Origin: Nodosilinea nodulosa PCC 7104
Lineage (GTDB): Bacteria > Cyanobacteriota > Cyanobacteriia > Phormidesmidales > Phormidesmidaceae
Direction: 5' to 3'
Length of the DNA: 64,000 nucleotides
NCBI RefSeq assembly: GCF_000309385.1
Contig: NZ_JH976537.1
Span: 2,152,029-2,216,028 of the forward strand
This document shows positions 43,986 to 53,785 of the stretch, one piece after another. Made by a program: the position numbers and the translations under genes. Within the stretch, counting starts at the first letter, position 1; each line of letters starts with the position of its first letter. A model generated the notes under the pieces. It searched no databases. It was not told the DNA's origin and saw only the letters and a program-made list of their open reading frames with translations.

Positions 43986-44464
43986 TGTCTGCCCTGCCTC
44001 GCCCCGCCATCGGCTTTGTGCCAACCCCCGCTGACGCCTGCTCCGCCATGCTAGAGCTGGCGGAGCTAAAGGCCGCCGACGTGGTCTACGACCTGGGCTG
44101 TGGCGACGGTCGCCTGCTCATTCAGGCGGCGGTAGATTACGGCGCTAGCGGCGTCGGTATTGATGTGGATGCCCGGCTGCTGGAGGTGGCCCTGGCCCAG
44201 GCCCAGGCTGCGGGGGTCAGCGATCGCCTCACCTTTCGCCAAGAGAACCTGTTTGAATGCGAGATAGCCGCCGCTACCGTCGTATTTATCTACCTGCTGC
44301 CCCACCTGAATCTGCGGCTGCGATCGCGCCTGCAAGCCCAGCTGCGCTCCGGCAGTCGCGTTGTTTCCCACATGTTCGACATGGGCGACTGGCGACCCGA
44401 CCTTACCCTTCGCCTCCAGCCCTCGGAGGAAGACTCCGTGCTCTACCTCTGGCGCATTCCCTGA
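43985..44464 (+). CDS. Class I SAM-dependent methyltransferase
   Basis: The 159-residue protein has FVPTPADACSAMLELAELKAADVVYDLGCGDGRLLIQAA, the SAM-binding motif I at residues 34-43, and IDVDARLLEVALAQA as motif II. The order TP.....ML then DLGCGDGR resembles FAM173/ATPSCKMT-type lysine methyltransferases, but the substrate is a guess. The start overlaps the pyrE stop. The protein is compact and lacks extra domains. Confidence 0.88.
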   Translation: MSALPRPAIGFVPTPADACSAMLELAELKAADVVYDLGCGDGRLLIQAAVDYGASGVGIDVDARLLEVALAQAQAAGVSDRLTFRQENLFECEIAAATVVFIYLLPHLNLRLRSRLQAQLRSGSRVVSHMFDMGDWRPDLTLRLQPSEEDSVLYLWRIP

Positions 44465-44486
44465 CCTCATGCCCTCACTAAAAAAG

Positions 44487-44507
44487 GAACGTTCCGACGT
44501 TCGAACG
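44487..44507. repeat. Interspersed GAACGTTC inverted motif, copy 3
   Basis: GAACGTTCC-GAC-GTTCGAACG lies between two convergent methyltransferase genes and matches the minus-strand form of the copy at 8830-8853. The arms can form stem-loops. A perfect 12-bp palindrome GTAGACGTCTAC follows at 44553-44564, next to the stop of the minus-strand gene. Confidence 0.55.
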
Positions 44508-44564
44508 CTGGCTCTGCGAAATGTCCTAACCTACCCGTTGGCGTAGGCCTGCGTAGACGTCTAC

Positions 44565-45623
44565 CTAGCCTATCGCTGGCTTGCGGCCAATCCAGTACTT
44601 ACTCATGAAGTGGACCTGGTTACCAATGGCCTCAAAGCCCGCTTCCGACAGCCGCAGGTTGAGGTCGTCGGTGGTGTAGTGGCGGTAGTAGGGCTCGTGG
44701 AACATCGCCGTAAAGTTATCCATTGCCACCTCAAACTCAGGGGAATCGAGCCGCTGAATTGAATCGCACAGAACGACGGTACCGCCCGGCTTTATCACCC
44801 GGTACATCTCATTGATGGCATTTTGCCGGGCCACCCCTGGCAATTCGTGGAACAAAAACACACTCACTACCCCGTCGAAGTAGTTGTCTACAAAGGGCAG
44901 GCTTTCGCCGTTGGCCTGAATCAGCTGGGGCAGCACCCCAGGCTTTGCCGCCAGGGTTTCATTGGCTTTACGCAGGTAAGTTGGGGACAGGTCTACGCCG
45001 TACAGCGACACCTTGGGCAGGGCATCGCGCAGCATGCTGAGGGTGCGCCCCGTGCCGCAGGCTACATCCAGTACCTTAGCGCCAGAGGCTGCACCCACCT
45101 CGGCTAGTCCCTGCTTCAGCGGAGCCAGGACTCGGCGCCGCATGGGGTCAGCGGTGCCGTTAAAGAGAATCTCTACCTGGAGGTCGTAGAGATTTGCCGA
45201 CATCTCGCTCAGGTAGCCGTTGGTTTGGTGATGAAAATTTTGTAGGTAATACTTGGGGTAGCCTGCGGTGTCTATATCGTGGGTAAAGGCGTGGTAGTCG
45301 CGGCTATTTAGGCGATTCCAAATATTGGGCAAGTCCAGGCAGACCAGTGGGTAGAACCGAAAGAAGTCATCCCAGGGATTGTCAAACAGGAGTTCTTTGG
45401 GATAAACCCCTGCCTCTGCCTCCTGCCAGTCTAGCTCCAGCAGGGCGTTCATGCGCCGCTGAAGAAGCTGAAGAGCCTCTAAATCTAAGGGCTTGGTGTG
45501 GATATGCTTAGGCGGATTGACAGCCTGCATAACCCGGGTGCTAACGGTTTTATGGGCTAACCCAAAGTAGCTTTTGCCCTGCTGCAAGGCTTGGTAGGCC
45601 AGTTTTGTAATGGTGTCAGGCAT
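44565..45623 (-). CDS. Class I SAM-dependent methyltransferase with N-terminal helical domain
   Basis: The 352-residue protein has a N-terminal domain of about 160 residues (TITKLAYQALQQGKSYFGLAHK, FRFYPLVCLDLPNIWNR). The methyltransferase domain follows with KVLDVACGTGRTLSMLRDALP (SAM motif I), LYGVDLSPTYLRKANETLA and VFLFHELP, resembling UbiE/MenG-like enzymes. The start ATG 45623 is preferred to an upstream TTG. The substrate is unknown; a lipid or quinone is plausible for this subgroup. Confidence 0.88.
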   Translation of the reverse strand: MPDTITKLAYQALQQGKSYFGLAHKTVSTRVMQAVNPPKHIHTKPLDLEALQLLQRRMNALLELDWQEAEAGVYPKELLFDNPWDDFFRFYPLVCLDLPNIWNRLNSRDYHAFTHDIDTAGYPKYYLQNFHHQTNGYLSEMSANLYDLQVEILFNGTADPMRRRVLAPLKQGLAEVGAASGAKVLDVACGTGRTLSMLRDALPKVSLYGVDLSPTYLRKANETLAAKPGVLPQLIQANGESLPFVDNYFDGVVSVFLFHELPGVARQNAINEMYRVIKPGGTVVLCDSIQRLDSPEFEVAMDNFTAMFHEPYYRHYTTDDLNLRLSEAGFEAIGNQVHFMSKYWIGRKPAIG

Positions 45624-45770
45624 ACAACCAACGGATGAATTAATTGCTGAGCACAAAATATTGGCTCAATGTGAATGATTGTAACGAAGTTTTGGGCAAA
45701 GTGGGATCTGCCCGACGATTGGAAGTCTTGCCCAACGGGAGATATAGGGGTTTAGCGCGATCGCATCTAG

Positions 45771-47081
45771 CTAGCGATCGCGGCGAATTTGCTGGACAAA
45801 CTCGTCGATGTCGCTGAGCAATGCGGCCTGGGACAAACTGGTTTGCTCGCCAGAGCCCAGCCATTTAACCTGCACCGTGCCCTGGGCCGCTTCGTCGTCA
45901 CCCACAATTAGGCAGGCGGCGGCGCCGCTGCGATCGGCCCGCTTAAACTGCTTGCCGAAGGCCGAACCACTGAGGTCTAGCTCCACCGCCAGCCCGTGAT
46001 GGCGCAGTTTCTGGGCCAGCTGAAGGGCGTTGGCCTCGGCCAGTTCGCCTCGCGACACCAGGTAGAGGTCAGGGGCGACCGCGCGCGGCTGCTGAAGAGT
46101 TTCGAGCAGCAGGGTTAGGCGCTCTAGGCCAATTGCCCAGCCCACCGCTGGCGTCGCCGCACCGCCCAGTTCCTCAACCAGGCCGTCGTAGCGACCGCCG
46201 CCGCACACCGTCGCCTGGGCACCCAAGTCCTGCGACTGAATCTCAAAGGCCGTGTGGGTGTAGTAGTCGAGTCCCCGCACCAGCCGGGGGTTGAGCTCAA
46301 AGGCAATACCCAGGGCGCTGAGCTGGGCCAGGACCCGATCGAAGTGGCGCTTTGAGTCTGGCCCCAGATAATCTAAAATGCTGGGCGCGGCGGCGGTAAT
46401 AGCCTGGGTCTTTTCATCTTTGCTATCGAGAATGCGGAGCGGGTTCCGGCTGAGGCGATCGCGTGAATCCGCATCCAGATCTGCGGCGAAGGGGCTCAGA
46501 TAATCCACCAGAGCCTCGCGGTAGCGGGCGCGATCGCTCCTATCCCCCACCGAATTGAGAAAAAAGGTCAGGTTTTTGAGCCCCAAGGCCTGCAAGATGT
46601 CCGTGGCCAGGGCAATCACCTCCACATCGGCGCGGGGGTCGGCGCTGCCCAGCACCTCGACCCCCAGCTGGTGAAACTGCCGCTGGCGCCCTTTCTGGGG
46701 ACGCTCGTAGCGAAACATGGGGCCGGTGTACCAGAGCCGCTGCACGCCGCCCAGAGCATCGAGCCTGTGCTGGACGTAGGCCCGCACCACCCCGGCGGTG
46801 CCCTCGGGGCGCAGCGTACAGCCGCGATCGCCCTTATCCTTAAAGCTGTACATCTCCTTACCCACCACATCGGTGGCTTCGCCAATTCCCCGCTCAAACA
46901 GGGTGGTAGCCTCAAAGGTGGGCGTGCGAATTTCGCGGTAGGCGGCCCGGCCTAAAATATCGCGCGCCGTAGCCTCCACCCACTGCCAGGTGAGGATGTC
47001 GGCCACCTTGAGATCCTGGCCCACAAACTGCGCCTTGGGCAAGATATCTTCGGTTCCAGGCAGAGATTGAATCGGCTCCAT
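45771..47081 (-). CDS. hisS: Histidyl-tRNA synthetase
   Basis: The 436-residue class II synthetase has LPGTEDILP near the N-terminus, motif 2 FRYERPQKGRQRQFHQLGVEVLG (about 123-145), and the histidine-A motif LVRGLDYYTHTAFE. It also has GGGRYDGLVEELGG, motif 3 GWAIGLERLTLLLE, and a C-terminal anticodon-binding domain. It charges tRNA-His. Start ATG 47081. No gap or missing motif. Confidence 0.97.
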   Translation of the reverse strand: MEPIQSLPGTEDILPKAQFVGQDLKVADILTWQWVEATARDILGRAAYREIRTPTFEATTLFERGIGEATDVVGKEMYSFKDKGDRGCTLRPEGTAGVVRAYVQHRLDALGGVQRLWYTGPMFRYERPQKGRQRQFHQLGVEVLGSADPRADVEVIALATDILQALGLKNLTFFLNSVGDRSDRARYREALVDYLSPFAADLDADSRDRLSRNPLRILDSKDEKTQAITAAAPSILDYLGPDSKRHFDRVLAQLSALGIAFELNPRLVRGLDYYTHTAFEIQSQDLGAQATVCGGGRYDGLVEELGGAATPAVGWAIGLERLTLLLETLQQPRAVAPDLYLVSRGELAEANALQLAQKLRHHGLAVELDLSGSAFGKQFKRADRSGAAACLIVGDDEAAQGTVQVKWLGSGEQTSLSQAALLSDIDEFVQQIRRDR

Positions 47082-47153
47082 AGCTGAATGGGGGCTCTCA
47101 AGGATAAATACAGGACACCCATCATAACCTGCGGTGAGCCTGGGACCAGCGCC

Positions 47154-47441
47154 CTAGGCCTCTTGGCCCTCGACCTTGGCCTCTGGCAGCAGGCAGCAGT
47201 TGACCTCATCGATGCAGACCTTGCCCGACTGCAATGCCCAGCGAAACAAAGCCACCCGGTTGCCCGTCGCCGTCTTGGTCAGAATATTGCTGATATGGTT
47301 GTCGACGGTGCGTTTGCTGATCTCTAGCTTTTCAGAAATTTCCTGGTTGGTTAACCCCGATGCCACTAGCTCAACGATCTGTAGCTCCCGGTCGGAAAGA
47401 CTTCCCTGGCCGGGCACCGGAGATATATCATCGCTTGCCAT
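47154..47441 (-). CDS. pedR: Small LuxR-type regulator, PedR-like
   Basis: The 95-residue protein is a stand-alone LuxR helix-turn-helix (LSDRELQIVELVASGLTNQEISEKLEISKRTVDNHISNILTKTATGNRVAL). It then has WALQSGKVCIDEVNCCLLPE with redox-type cysteines. This matches PedR of Synechocystis, a small regulator that responds to photosynthetic electron transport through cysteines reduced by thioredoxin. The identification rests on this cysteine tail and size. It is divergent from the DUF4168 gene. Confidence 0.85.
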   Translation of the reverse strand: MASDDISPVPGQGSLSDRELQIVELVASGLTNQEISEKLEISKRTVDNHISNILTKTATGNRVALFRWALQSGKVCIDEVNCCLLPEAKVEGQEA

Positions 47442-47565
47442 GGCGGTCTGTTCCCTTTGTCATTATGTATTTATGCTTATATCTACCCCTACTATAGGCG
47501 ATCTGGTTTCGGCTGAGCCTCTGGGCAGCATTCTGGGCTATTTCGCGCTGGGCTACAGGCCGATC

Positions 47566-48030
47566 ATGGCGGCTGTCTATAGGTTGTGGACCTGGCTGAC
47601 CACGGCATTCGACCGGCGCAGCCGGTGGCGCGGCGGCCTGATTGGCCTAGGCCTGGGCACCCTGCTTTGGCTGGGGCCTGCGGGGGCGGCGATCGCTGCC
47701 CCCGCAGCGTTTGCTCAGGCCGACCCTACGCCACTGACGCCCCTCGCCGCCCCCGATGCCAACGACATACCGTCCGAGACGGTCAGCCGTTTTGTCAAGG
47801 CCTACATTGCCGTAGTCAAGCTAATTGAGTCGCGCGAACTCAGCCTACAGCGGACCGAAACCGAAACCGAGTCGCGGCAAATGCAGCAGGAGATTCAGGC
47901 GGCCGCCCTGGAGCTAATTCAAGCCAACGGACTCACGCTGTCGGCCTACTGGGAATTGCTGGGGTTAGCCAACAGTGACCCTGAGTTTCGCGATCGCGTT
48001 CTGGCCCAAGTCGATGAGGCTAACCTCTAG
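47566..48030 (+). CDS. DUF4168-like exported protein
   Basis: The 154-residue protein has a signal or membrane segment (GGLIGLGLGTLLWLGPAGAAIAAPAAFAQA). A helical domain follows with ETVSRFVKAYIAVVKLIESRE and ALELIQANGLTLSAYWELLGLANSDPEFRDRVLAQ, typical of DUF4168. I chose ATG 47566; ATG 47473 is in frame upstream and would add 31 residues. The upstream part of the frame runs through the pedR promoter and is not coding. Function is unknown. Confidence 0.82.
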   Translation: MAAVYRLWTWLTTAFDRRSRWRGGLIGLGLGTLLWLGPAGAAIAAPAAFAQADPTPLTPLAAPDANDIPSETVSRFVKAYIAVVKLIESRELSLQRTETETESRQMQQEIQAAALELIQANGLTLSAYWELLGLANSDPEFRDRVLAQVDEANL

Positions 48031-48055
48031 ACCAACCTCTAGACAGCAGACCCAT

Positions 48056-49975
48056 CTAAGGCTGGACAAACTCCGAAGGGCGTCTAAAGTTTTCTACCGG
48101 GACGTTTTCCAGGGCCTTGCGCATAAAGTCCCGCCAGACCGGGGCTGCATAGGTTCCCCCGGCAGCGCCAGAGCCCATCGGTGCATAGTTATCGTTACCA
48201 ATCCACACGGCGGCGGCCAGCTGCGGCACATAACCCACAAACCAAACGTCTCGCTGGGAGTCAGTGGTGCCGGTCTTGCCTGCGGCAGGCCGACCAATCT
48301 GTGCATTTTTGCCGGTGCCCCGGGCAATCACCCCCTGCAGCACATCGGTGAGCGAGGCGGCGGCCCACGGGTCGAGCACTAGCTGCGGCTGAGGCGTGTT
48401 GTCAAGCAGCACATTACCGCTGCTGTCGCTCACCCGCACAATAAATGTAGGCTCAGAGTGCCACCCGTTGTTAGCAAAGGTGGCGTAGGCTCCGGCCATT
48501 TCCATCGGCGTCAGATCGACCGCCCCGAGGGGCAGCGAGGTGACCGGCTGCATTGGGCTCTTAATGCCCAGGGTGCGGCACAGCTCAATCACTTGGTTTA
48601 CCCCCACCGCCTGCCCCAGCTTCACCGCAGGCACATTGCGCGACAGCTCCAGGGCCGTGCGAATGGGAATGTTGCCCATAAAGCTGCCATCGTAATTTCT
48701 AGGGGTGTAATAGCGATAGCCGTCGGGATAGCTCACCGGGGTATCGGCGATGCTGCTGTCGGGGGTATATCGTCCGGTTGCAAAGGCTACGTAATAGACA
48801 AAGGGCTTAAAGGAAGAGCCTGGCTGCCGATAGGCCTGCAGAACCCGGTTAAACTGGCTCTCTTGGTAGTTGACCCCGCCTACCATAGCCTTGACAAAGT
48901 GCGTGCGGGGGTCAATGGCCACCAGGGCCATCTGGTCGGCTACCCGTTTGAGCTGCTCATGGTGGCGTTGCACCGTCTCCTCAGCCATGTGCTGCATGTT
49001 GAGGTCCACGGTGGTTTGCACCCGCATGCCCCCTTTGAGCACCGCCTCGTTACCGAAGCGCTGTTTGAGCTCTTCCACCGCCGCCTCAGTAATGTAGGGA
49101 GAGATGCTGCTGCGAAATGAGGTGACTTCGCCCAGTAGGAGGGGAGCATTTCTGGCTTCCGTCTCTTCTTCCGGAGTAATCCAACCCAGCTGGCGCATGC
49201 GGTTGAGCACAACGGCCTGACGCTGCTTAGTCGCCTGGTAGTTATGGAAGGGGCTATAGCTCTCTGGGGCCTGAATCAGCCCTGCCATCATGGCCGCCTC
49301 GGGCAGGGTTAAATCCTTGGCCGACTTATTGAAATAGCTCTGGGCTGCGGTTTCTGCCCCATAGTTATTGTGTCCCCAATACACCTGGTTGAGGTACATC
49401 TCCAGAATTTCATCTTTGGTGAAAATCTGCTCGAGGCGTAAGGCCAGCACCGCCTCCGTCACTTTGCGGCTGACGGCACGCTCGGGAGTCAAAAATAAGT
49501 TTTTGACCAGCTGCATGGTGATGGTCGATCCTCCCTCCACCGTTGACCCGGCCGCTACGTTGGCCAGCAGCGCCCGCCCCACGCTGCTGGGGTTAATGCC
49601 ATTGTGGGAATAAAAATAGCTGTCTTCCACCGCCAGCACGGCCCGCTTTAGGTTGGGAGAGATGTCGTCGAGATCGACAACTTTGCGGTTAGCCTCATCG
49701 TGGAGGCTATAGAGCAGGGTGCCGTTGATGTCGTAGATGTAGCTGGTTTCGCTGGGCACATAGTTGCGCAGCACTCGCACATCGGGCAGGTTGCGGAAGC
49801 TGATTGCCAGCCCCACTAGCCCGCCAGCCATGACAGAACTGGCGATCATGGTGGTGCCCAGTAGCGCTGCCGCCGCTACCTGCCCCACGTCTTGCACATA
49901 CTTGAGTGCGTTGGGCGCTCGGCGCAGGGGCTGAGGCTGAGATCGACTTTTGCGGCGGATGGTGTTGGATGACAC
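48056..49975 (-). CDS. Bifunctional penicillin-binding protein, class A (PBP1A type)
   Basis: The 639-residue protein polymerises and crosslinks peptidoglycan at the outer face of the plasma membrane. It has one membrane helix (AAAALLGTTMIASSVMAGGLVGLAI), then a glycosyltransferase-51 domain with catalytic Glu117 in VLAVEDSYFYSHNGI and VEGGSTITMQLVKNLFL. The transpeptidase domain has Ser387 and Lys390 in GSSFKPF and Lys567 in KTGTTD. The start is ATG 49975. All catalytic motifs are present. Confidence 0.96.
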   Translation of the reverse strand: MSSNTIRRKSRSQPQPLRRAPNALKYVQDVGQVAAAALLGTTMIASSVMAGGLVGLAISFRNLPDVRVLRNYVPSETSYIYDINGTLLYSLHDEANRKVVDLDDISPNLKRAVLAVEDSYFYSHNGINPSSVGRALLANVAAGSTVEGGSTITMQLVKNLFLTPERAVSRKVTEAVLALRLEQIFTKDEILEMYLNQVYWGHNNYGAETAAQSYFNKSAKDLTLPEAAMMAGLIQAPESYSPFHNYQATKQRQAVVLNRMRQLGWITPEEETEARNAPLLLGEVTSFRSSISPYITEAAVEELKQRFGNEAVLKGGMRVQTTVDLNMQHMAEETVQRHHEQLKRVADQMALVAIDPRTHFVKAMVGGVNYQESQFNRVLQAYRQPGSSFKPFVYYVAFATGRYTPDSSIADTPVSYPDGYRYYTPRNYDGSFMGNIPIRTALELSRNVPAVKLGQAVGVNQVIELCRTLGIKSPMQPVTSLPLGAVDLTPMEMAGAYATFANNGWHSEPTFIVRVSDSSGNVLLDNTPQPQLVLDPWAAASLTDVLQGVIARGTGKNAQIGRPAAGKTGTTDSQRDVWFVGYVPQLAAAVWIGNDNYAPMGSGAAGGTYAAPVWRDFMRKALENVPVENFRRPSEFVQP

Positions 49976-50346
49976 GTTGGCTATTTATTATAAGGCTGCT
50001 AAAGATGACAGGTATGGCATAACAGGGAGGCTGGAGGCTGCTTTTAAGTAGCTAGGCGCGCGTCGATAGGTAACGGTTAGGCCATTATAATGACCCTCTA
50101 GGCAAGTGAACCCTGTCGTTACTGCCCAGTGTGCCAAACCAGGTGGTAAAACGGCGATGGTTATAGGCCAGTCCAGGGGACTATCGCGGGCAAGCCTATC
50201 CTAGCCTTGCAGATGGTTATAAGGAGGAGCTAAAGATCAGTTTTGCCAAAATTCAGGCAGTGGCTTTGGCTTTCTAGCCCCGGGGACCGCTGCAATGCTT
50301 GTTTATCTTGCCTGTCTGCCTATCAATTCCGCCCGTACTCACTACC
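49976..50346. other. Divergent region between the penicillin-binding protein gene and tyrS
   Basis: The 371-bp spacer carries a direct repeat GATGGTTATA at about 50156 and 50212 and a GTAACGGTTAGGCCATTATAAT segment at about 50072, which may hold a promoter. A ribosome-binding-like AAGGAGGAG lies at 50221 but is not followed by a start at the right distance. No gene is supported. Confidence 0.4.
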
Positions 50347-51579
50347 ATGCTTCAGGTCAACCCCACTGTGCCGTCTGCCCAGTTCACCAGTATCTATCGG
50401 GGCCTTAGCGAGATTTTTCCCGATCAGCCCGACTCTAGCGATCCTGACCAAAATTTGGCTCAGCGGCTGCTACAGTGCGATCGCCCGCTGCGGGTCAAGC
50501 TGGGCATCGACCCCACGGGGGCGGAGATTCACCTGGGCCACAGCATTCCGGTGCGCAAGCTGCGCGCTTTTCAGGATGCTGGCCACACTGCGGTACTGAT
50601 CATCGGTGACTTCACGGCCCGAATTGGCGACCCCACCGGCAAGTCAGAAGTGCGCCGCCAGCTGACTGAGGCAGATGTCAAAGCCAATGCTGAAACCTAC
50701 CTTGACCAGGTGCGACCTATTCTCGATTTTGACACGCCCGGGCGGCTGGAAATTCGCTACAACTCTGAATGGCTGTCGGGTCTGGATTTAGGCAAAATCC
50801 TAGAGCTGCTGGGCACCATGACCGTGGGGCAAATGCTGGCCAAAGAAGGTTTCGCCGAGCGCTATGGCAAAGGCGATCCGGTGTTTCTTCACGAGTTTTT
50901 GTACCCTTTGATGCAGGGTTACGACTCTGTGGCCATTCGATCGGATGTGGAGCTGGGTGGCACAGACCAGAAATTTAATATTGCTGTGGGCCGCGACCTG
51001 CAGCGGCACTTTGGGCTCAGACCTCAGTTTGGACTGCTGATGCCCCTCTTGCTGGGCACTGACGGCAGCCAAAAAATGTCTAAATCCCTCGGCAACTACG
51101 TAGGGCTGCAGGACGATCCGCTCAGCATGTATTCGAAGCTTGAGAAAGTTCCCGATGCGCTGATTGGCGACTATTTTGAGCTGCTTACCCGCTTCGATCT
51201 CAGCACTTTGCCGGAAAATCCGCGCGATCGCCAAAAGCTTTTGGCCTTAGAAGTCACCCGCCAGTTCCATGGGGCGGCGGCGGCACAGCAGGCGCAGCAG
51301 GCCGCCATCAACCTGGTGCAGGGAACTGGCGAACCCGCTGCCGGGGTGCCTGAGTTTTCCCTGGCTGGGGTTAACTTCCCTGCCAAGTTTTTTTACCTGT
51401 TAGGGGCAACACACCTCTGTGCCAGCAGCAGCGAAGCCCGCCGCCAGATCCAGGGAGGGGCCGTTAAGCTAGACGGCGAAAAGGTTAGCGATCCTAACAA
51501 AGAGTTCACTAGCCCCGATGAGCTGGTAGGCAAAGTGGTGCAGGTAGGCAAAAAAAAGTTTGCTCGACTGGTGCTCTAG
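50347..51579 (+). CDS. tyrS: Tyrosyl-tRNA synthetase
   Basis: The 410-residue class I synthetase has the HIGH-type signature HLGHS (62-66) in [21 protein letters not shown] and the KMSKS loop at 243-247 ([11 protein letters not shown]). A C-terminal S4 RNA-binding domain has [27 protein letters not shown]. It charges tRNA-Tyr. I chose ATG 50347 over an upstream in-frame start at 50299. Confidence 0.96.
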   Translation: MLQVNPTVPSAQFTSIYRGLSEIFPDQPDSSDPDQNLAQRLLQCDRPLRVKLGIDPTGAEIHLGHSIPVRKLRAFQDAGHTAVLIIGDFTARIGDPTGKSEVRRQLTEADVKANAETYLDQVRPILDFDTPGRLEIRYNSEWLSGLDLGKILELLGTMTVGQMLAKEGFAERYGKGDPVFLHEFLYPLMQGYDSVAIRSDVELGGTDQKFNIAVGRDLQRHFGLRPQFGLLMPLLLGTDGSQKMSKSLGNYVGLQDDPLSMYSKLEKVPDALIGDYFELLTRFDLSTLPENPRDRQKLLALEVTRQFHGAAAAQQAQQAAINLVQGTGEPAAGVPEFSLAGVNFPAKFFYLLGATHLCASSSEARRQIQGGAVKLDGEKVSDPNKEFTSPDELVGKVVQVGKKKFARLVL

Positions 51580-51611
51580 CCGAGGGCCATAGGGCAATGC
51601 CGGATGTCGCG

Positions 51612-52355
51612 CTAGTGGGCAGGCTGCATCAGAAGATGGCGCAGCTTGTCGCGATCGGCAGCGGACAGGGTAGAGGCAAATTTTTCTAAATCCTGCGGTC
51701 CCATGGTGCTGAGCACCTGATGCAGAGCCTCCAGCCCGGGGGTAGTTGCTGAAGTGGGGCCAGAGGTCTGAGCAGCGGGTAGACCACAGCTGCCGCCGTC
51801 ACAGTTGAGGCGCAGATCGTGCCAGGTCATTGTTGGTACAATCCAGCCCCGTCGACCATGCAGTTCGTGGAGCAGAATATCAGTTTCCAAAAAGGTCTTG
51901 GGGGAGGGATAGCTTTCTTCGCTCCAGGCGTGAGGCACGGTAAAGCAGCCAAAATGCCTCAGATAGTCTTCTGAATCGAGCAGGGCGGTAATCATGGCCT
52001 TTACCCCGTGACGCATAAGAATGTCGCAGTAGTGGCGCATTTCTGTCTGTCCACCGGGGGCGCGACCAATAAAGTGCTTAAAACAAAGCTCAATAAATTT
52101 AGGATTTGAGGAGTTGTAGTAAAACTCATTGAGATATACCTCGGAGTGGCCCAACTCTCTCAAAAACCGCTTGACGCCAATTTTATTTCTTAAAAATTCT
52201 GCCTCACTTTTCGCCAGCTGCTTGCGCTCAAATCCATAGGGTTGTCGTTCTAAGACCTGAGCATAGATCTGACACAGGGCAGCCTGGCGCTCTTCCCCCG
52301 GAGACTGCCGACTGACTGTAATTTCTTTAACTGAGAACTCGTCTATAGACGTCAT
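51612..52355 (-). CDS. Phycobilisome linker-domain protein
   Basis: The 247-residue protein has a pfam00427 linker domain at residues about 20-150 (QIYAQVLERQPYGFERKQLAKSEAEFLRNKIGVKRFLRELGHSEVYLNEFYYNSSNPKFIELCFKHFIGRAPGGQTEMRHYCDIL). This domain joins phycocyanin discs. The remaining 100 residues have no second linker, CpcD domain or hydrophobic anchor, so it is neither standard CpcG nor CpcL. It could link a minor rod type or help assembly. It stands alone, away from phycobiliprotein genes. Confidence 0.9.
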   Translation of the reverse strand: MTSIDEFSVKEITVSRQSPGEERQAALCQIYAQVLERQPYGFERKQLAKSEAEFLRNKIGVKRFLRELGHSEVYLNEFYYNSSNPKFIELCFKHFIGRAPGGQTEMRHYCDILMRHGVKAMITALLDSEDYLRHFGCFTVPHAWSEESYPSPKTFLETDILLHELHGRRGWIVPTMTWHDLRLNCDGGSCGLPAAQTSGPTSATTPGLEALHQVLSTMGPQDLEKFASTLSAADRDKLRHLLMQPAH

Positions 52356-52777
52356 GGCAAACCTTCCTGCAAAAGAAAATATCAGCCATCCTGTGGCTTA
52401 TGCTCAGGCTGCCCAGAGACAAATTCCGGTCTGTGATTTTGATGTTTTTCTTAACTAAAACAGCGGCATCTCTCTCCTGCCATGGTCGGATCCAATCGAT
52501 GCCTAAGATTGTAGAAACAACGGTTCAGTTAAGAGCACAACGGGTCAGAACAGAGGGGGTTTTACCCCAGACAAGACGGTTTTAGTCGGTATAGCGCCAT
52601 CCTGGGGAAACCTCGCCAGCTATGTTGGATATCCTCAGCCGTGCCTAAGTGCAGAAAACTCCCGTGATTGGTTCGCACCTCTTGATGGCCGGGCGCGATC
52701 GCGCAGCAGCAGCCAGAATCTTCCCCTCCCCTAGCTCCGAAGCCTTTAATTCCAGGAGCGATTAACCCTGACGCTCT
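52356..52777. other. Non-coding 422-bp region upstream of the linker gene
   Basis: The region separates the linker-gene start from the rph stop, both on the minus strand. It holds a small GGGG-TTTTA-CCCC hairpin at 52556-52568 and a HIP1-rich patch near 52695. Its length and structured look suggest a possible untranslated leader or small RNA, but I cannot match it to a known RNA family. No coding frame is convincing. Confidence 0.35.
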
Positions 52778-53494
52778 CTACAAAAATACCGCCTGCTGGG
52801 CAGCCAGGAGTTGTTTAATGCCCAGTTCGCCAACCTCTAAAATCTGGTTCATCTGCTGACGGCTAAAGCTGCCCTCTTCGGCTGTGCCCTGCACCTCAAT
52901 GATATTCAGGCTTTCATTCAGCACCACGTTGAAATCTACGGCGGCGGCTACATCTTCGTCGTACTGTAAATCCAGAAAGACGTCGTTTTCGATCAGGCCC
53001 ACCGATACCGCTGCTACACCGTGCACTAGAGGTGAATCCGTCAGTACTCCCTGCTCTGTTAAGCGCCGTATGGCATCTCTCAGAGCTACGTAGCCACCGG
53101 TAATCGAGGCCGTGCGAGTACCCGCATCGGCCTGGATCACATCGGCATCCACTAGCAGAGTGCGCTCTCCCAGACAGTCAAAATCCAGGACCGATCGCAG
53201 GCTGCGCCCAATCAGACGCTGAATTTCTTGGGTCCGGCCCGATAGCTTCATCACTTCGCGGGGCTGCCGCTGGGGGGTAGCTCCAGGCAGCATACGATAC
53301 TCCGCTGTAAGCCAGCCCCGGCCAGTGCCCTGCAAAAAACGGGGTACCCCCTCTTCTACCGAAACCGTGCAGAGCACCTGGGTATTGCCGCACCGAGTTA
53401 GCACAGACCCCGCCGCGAATGTCGTAAACTGTCGCTCAAAGCTCACGGGGCGCAGTTCGTGGGGTTGCCGACCGTCTGGACGTTGCCAAGCCAT
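52778..53494 (-). CDS. rph: Ribonuclease PH
   Basis: The 238-residue enzyme trims tRNA 3' ends with phosphate. It has [19 protein letters not shown] at the start, [37 protein letters not shown] (substrate loop), [42 protein letters not shown], and [17 protein letters not shown]. This is the full RNase PH pattern. Start ATG 53494. Confidence 0.97.
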   Translation of the reverse strand: MAWQRPDGRQPHELRPVSFERQFTTFAAGSVLTRCGNTQVLCTVSVEEGVPRFLQGTGRGWLTAEYRMLPGATPQRQPREVMKLSGRTQEIQRLIGRSLRSVLDFDCLGERTLLVDADVIQADAGTRTASITGGYVALRDAIRRLTEQGVLTDSPLVHGVAAVSVGLIENDVFLDLQYDEDVAAAVDFNVVLNESLNIIEVQGTAEEGSFSRQQMNQILEVGELGIKQLLAAQQAVFL

Positions 53495-53785
53495 ATAGGA
53501 TGCCTAAATTGCCCTCCCTAGAATACAGCACGCGATCGCGACCGCCCTGGTCTTTCAATTTCTTTCCAGCTTTAGACGTTAGCTCCAACCAGCCGCAGCT
53601 CCATTGCAGTGCGTTAGTACTTAAAGAATGCATATAGGGTAATCTGTCGATTCATTCTGGGCAAATCACGCTATATTTAGCCCAGCTATCAAGGCTATCC
53701 CCAGTCTGTAGTCCGTTCCAAGCGGTTCTACTCAAGGGTGTAGCCGATAGATTCTCGCCCCTTTTTGCCTCTGCTGTAATAGCCC

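Noticed and set aside
48458-49120. Plus-strand 220-codon frame opposite the penicillin-binding protein gene
   Set aside because: The coding strand carries all PBP motifs; the opposite frame has shadow composition and no start context.
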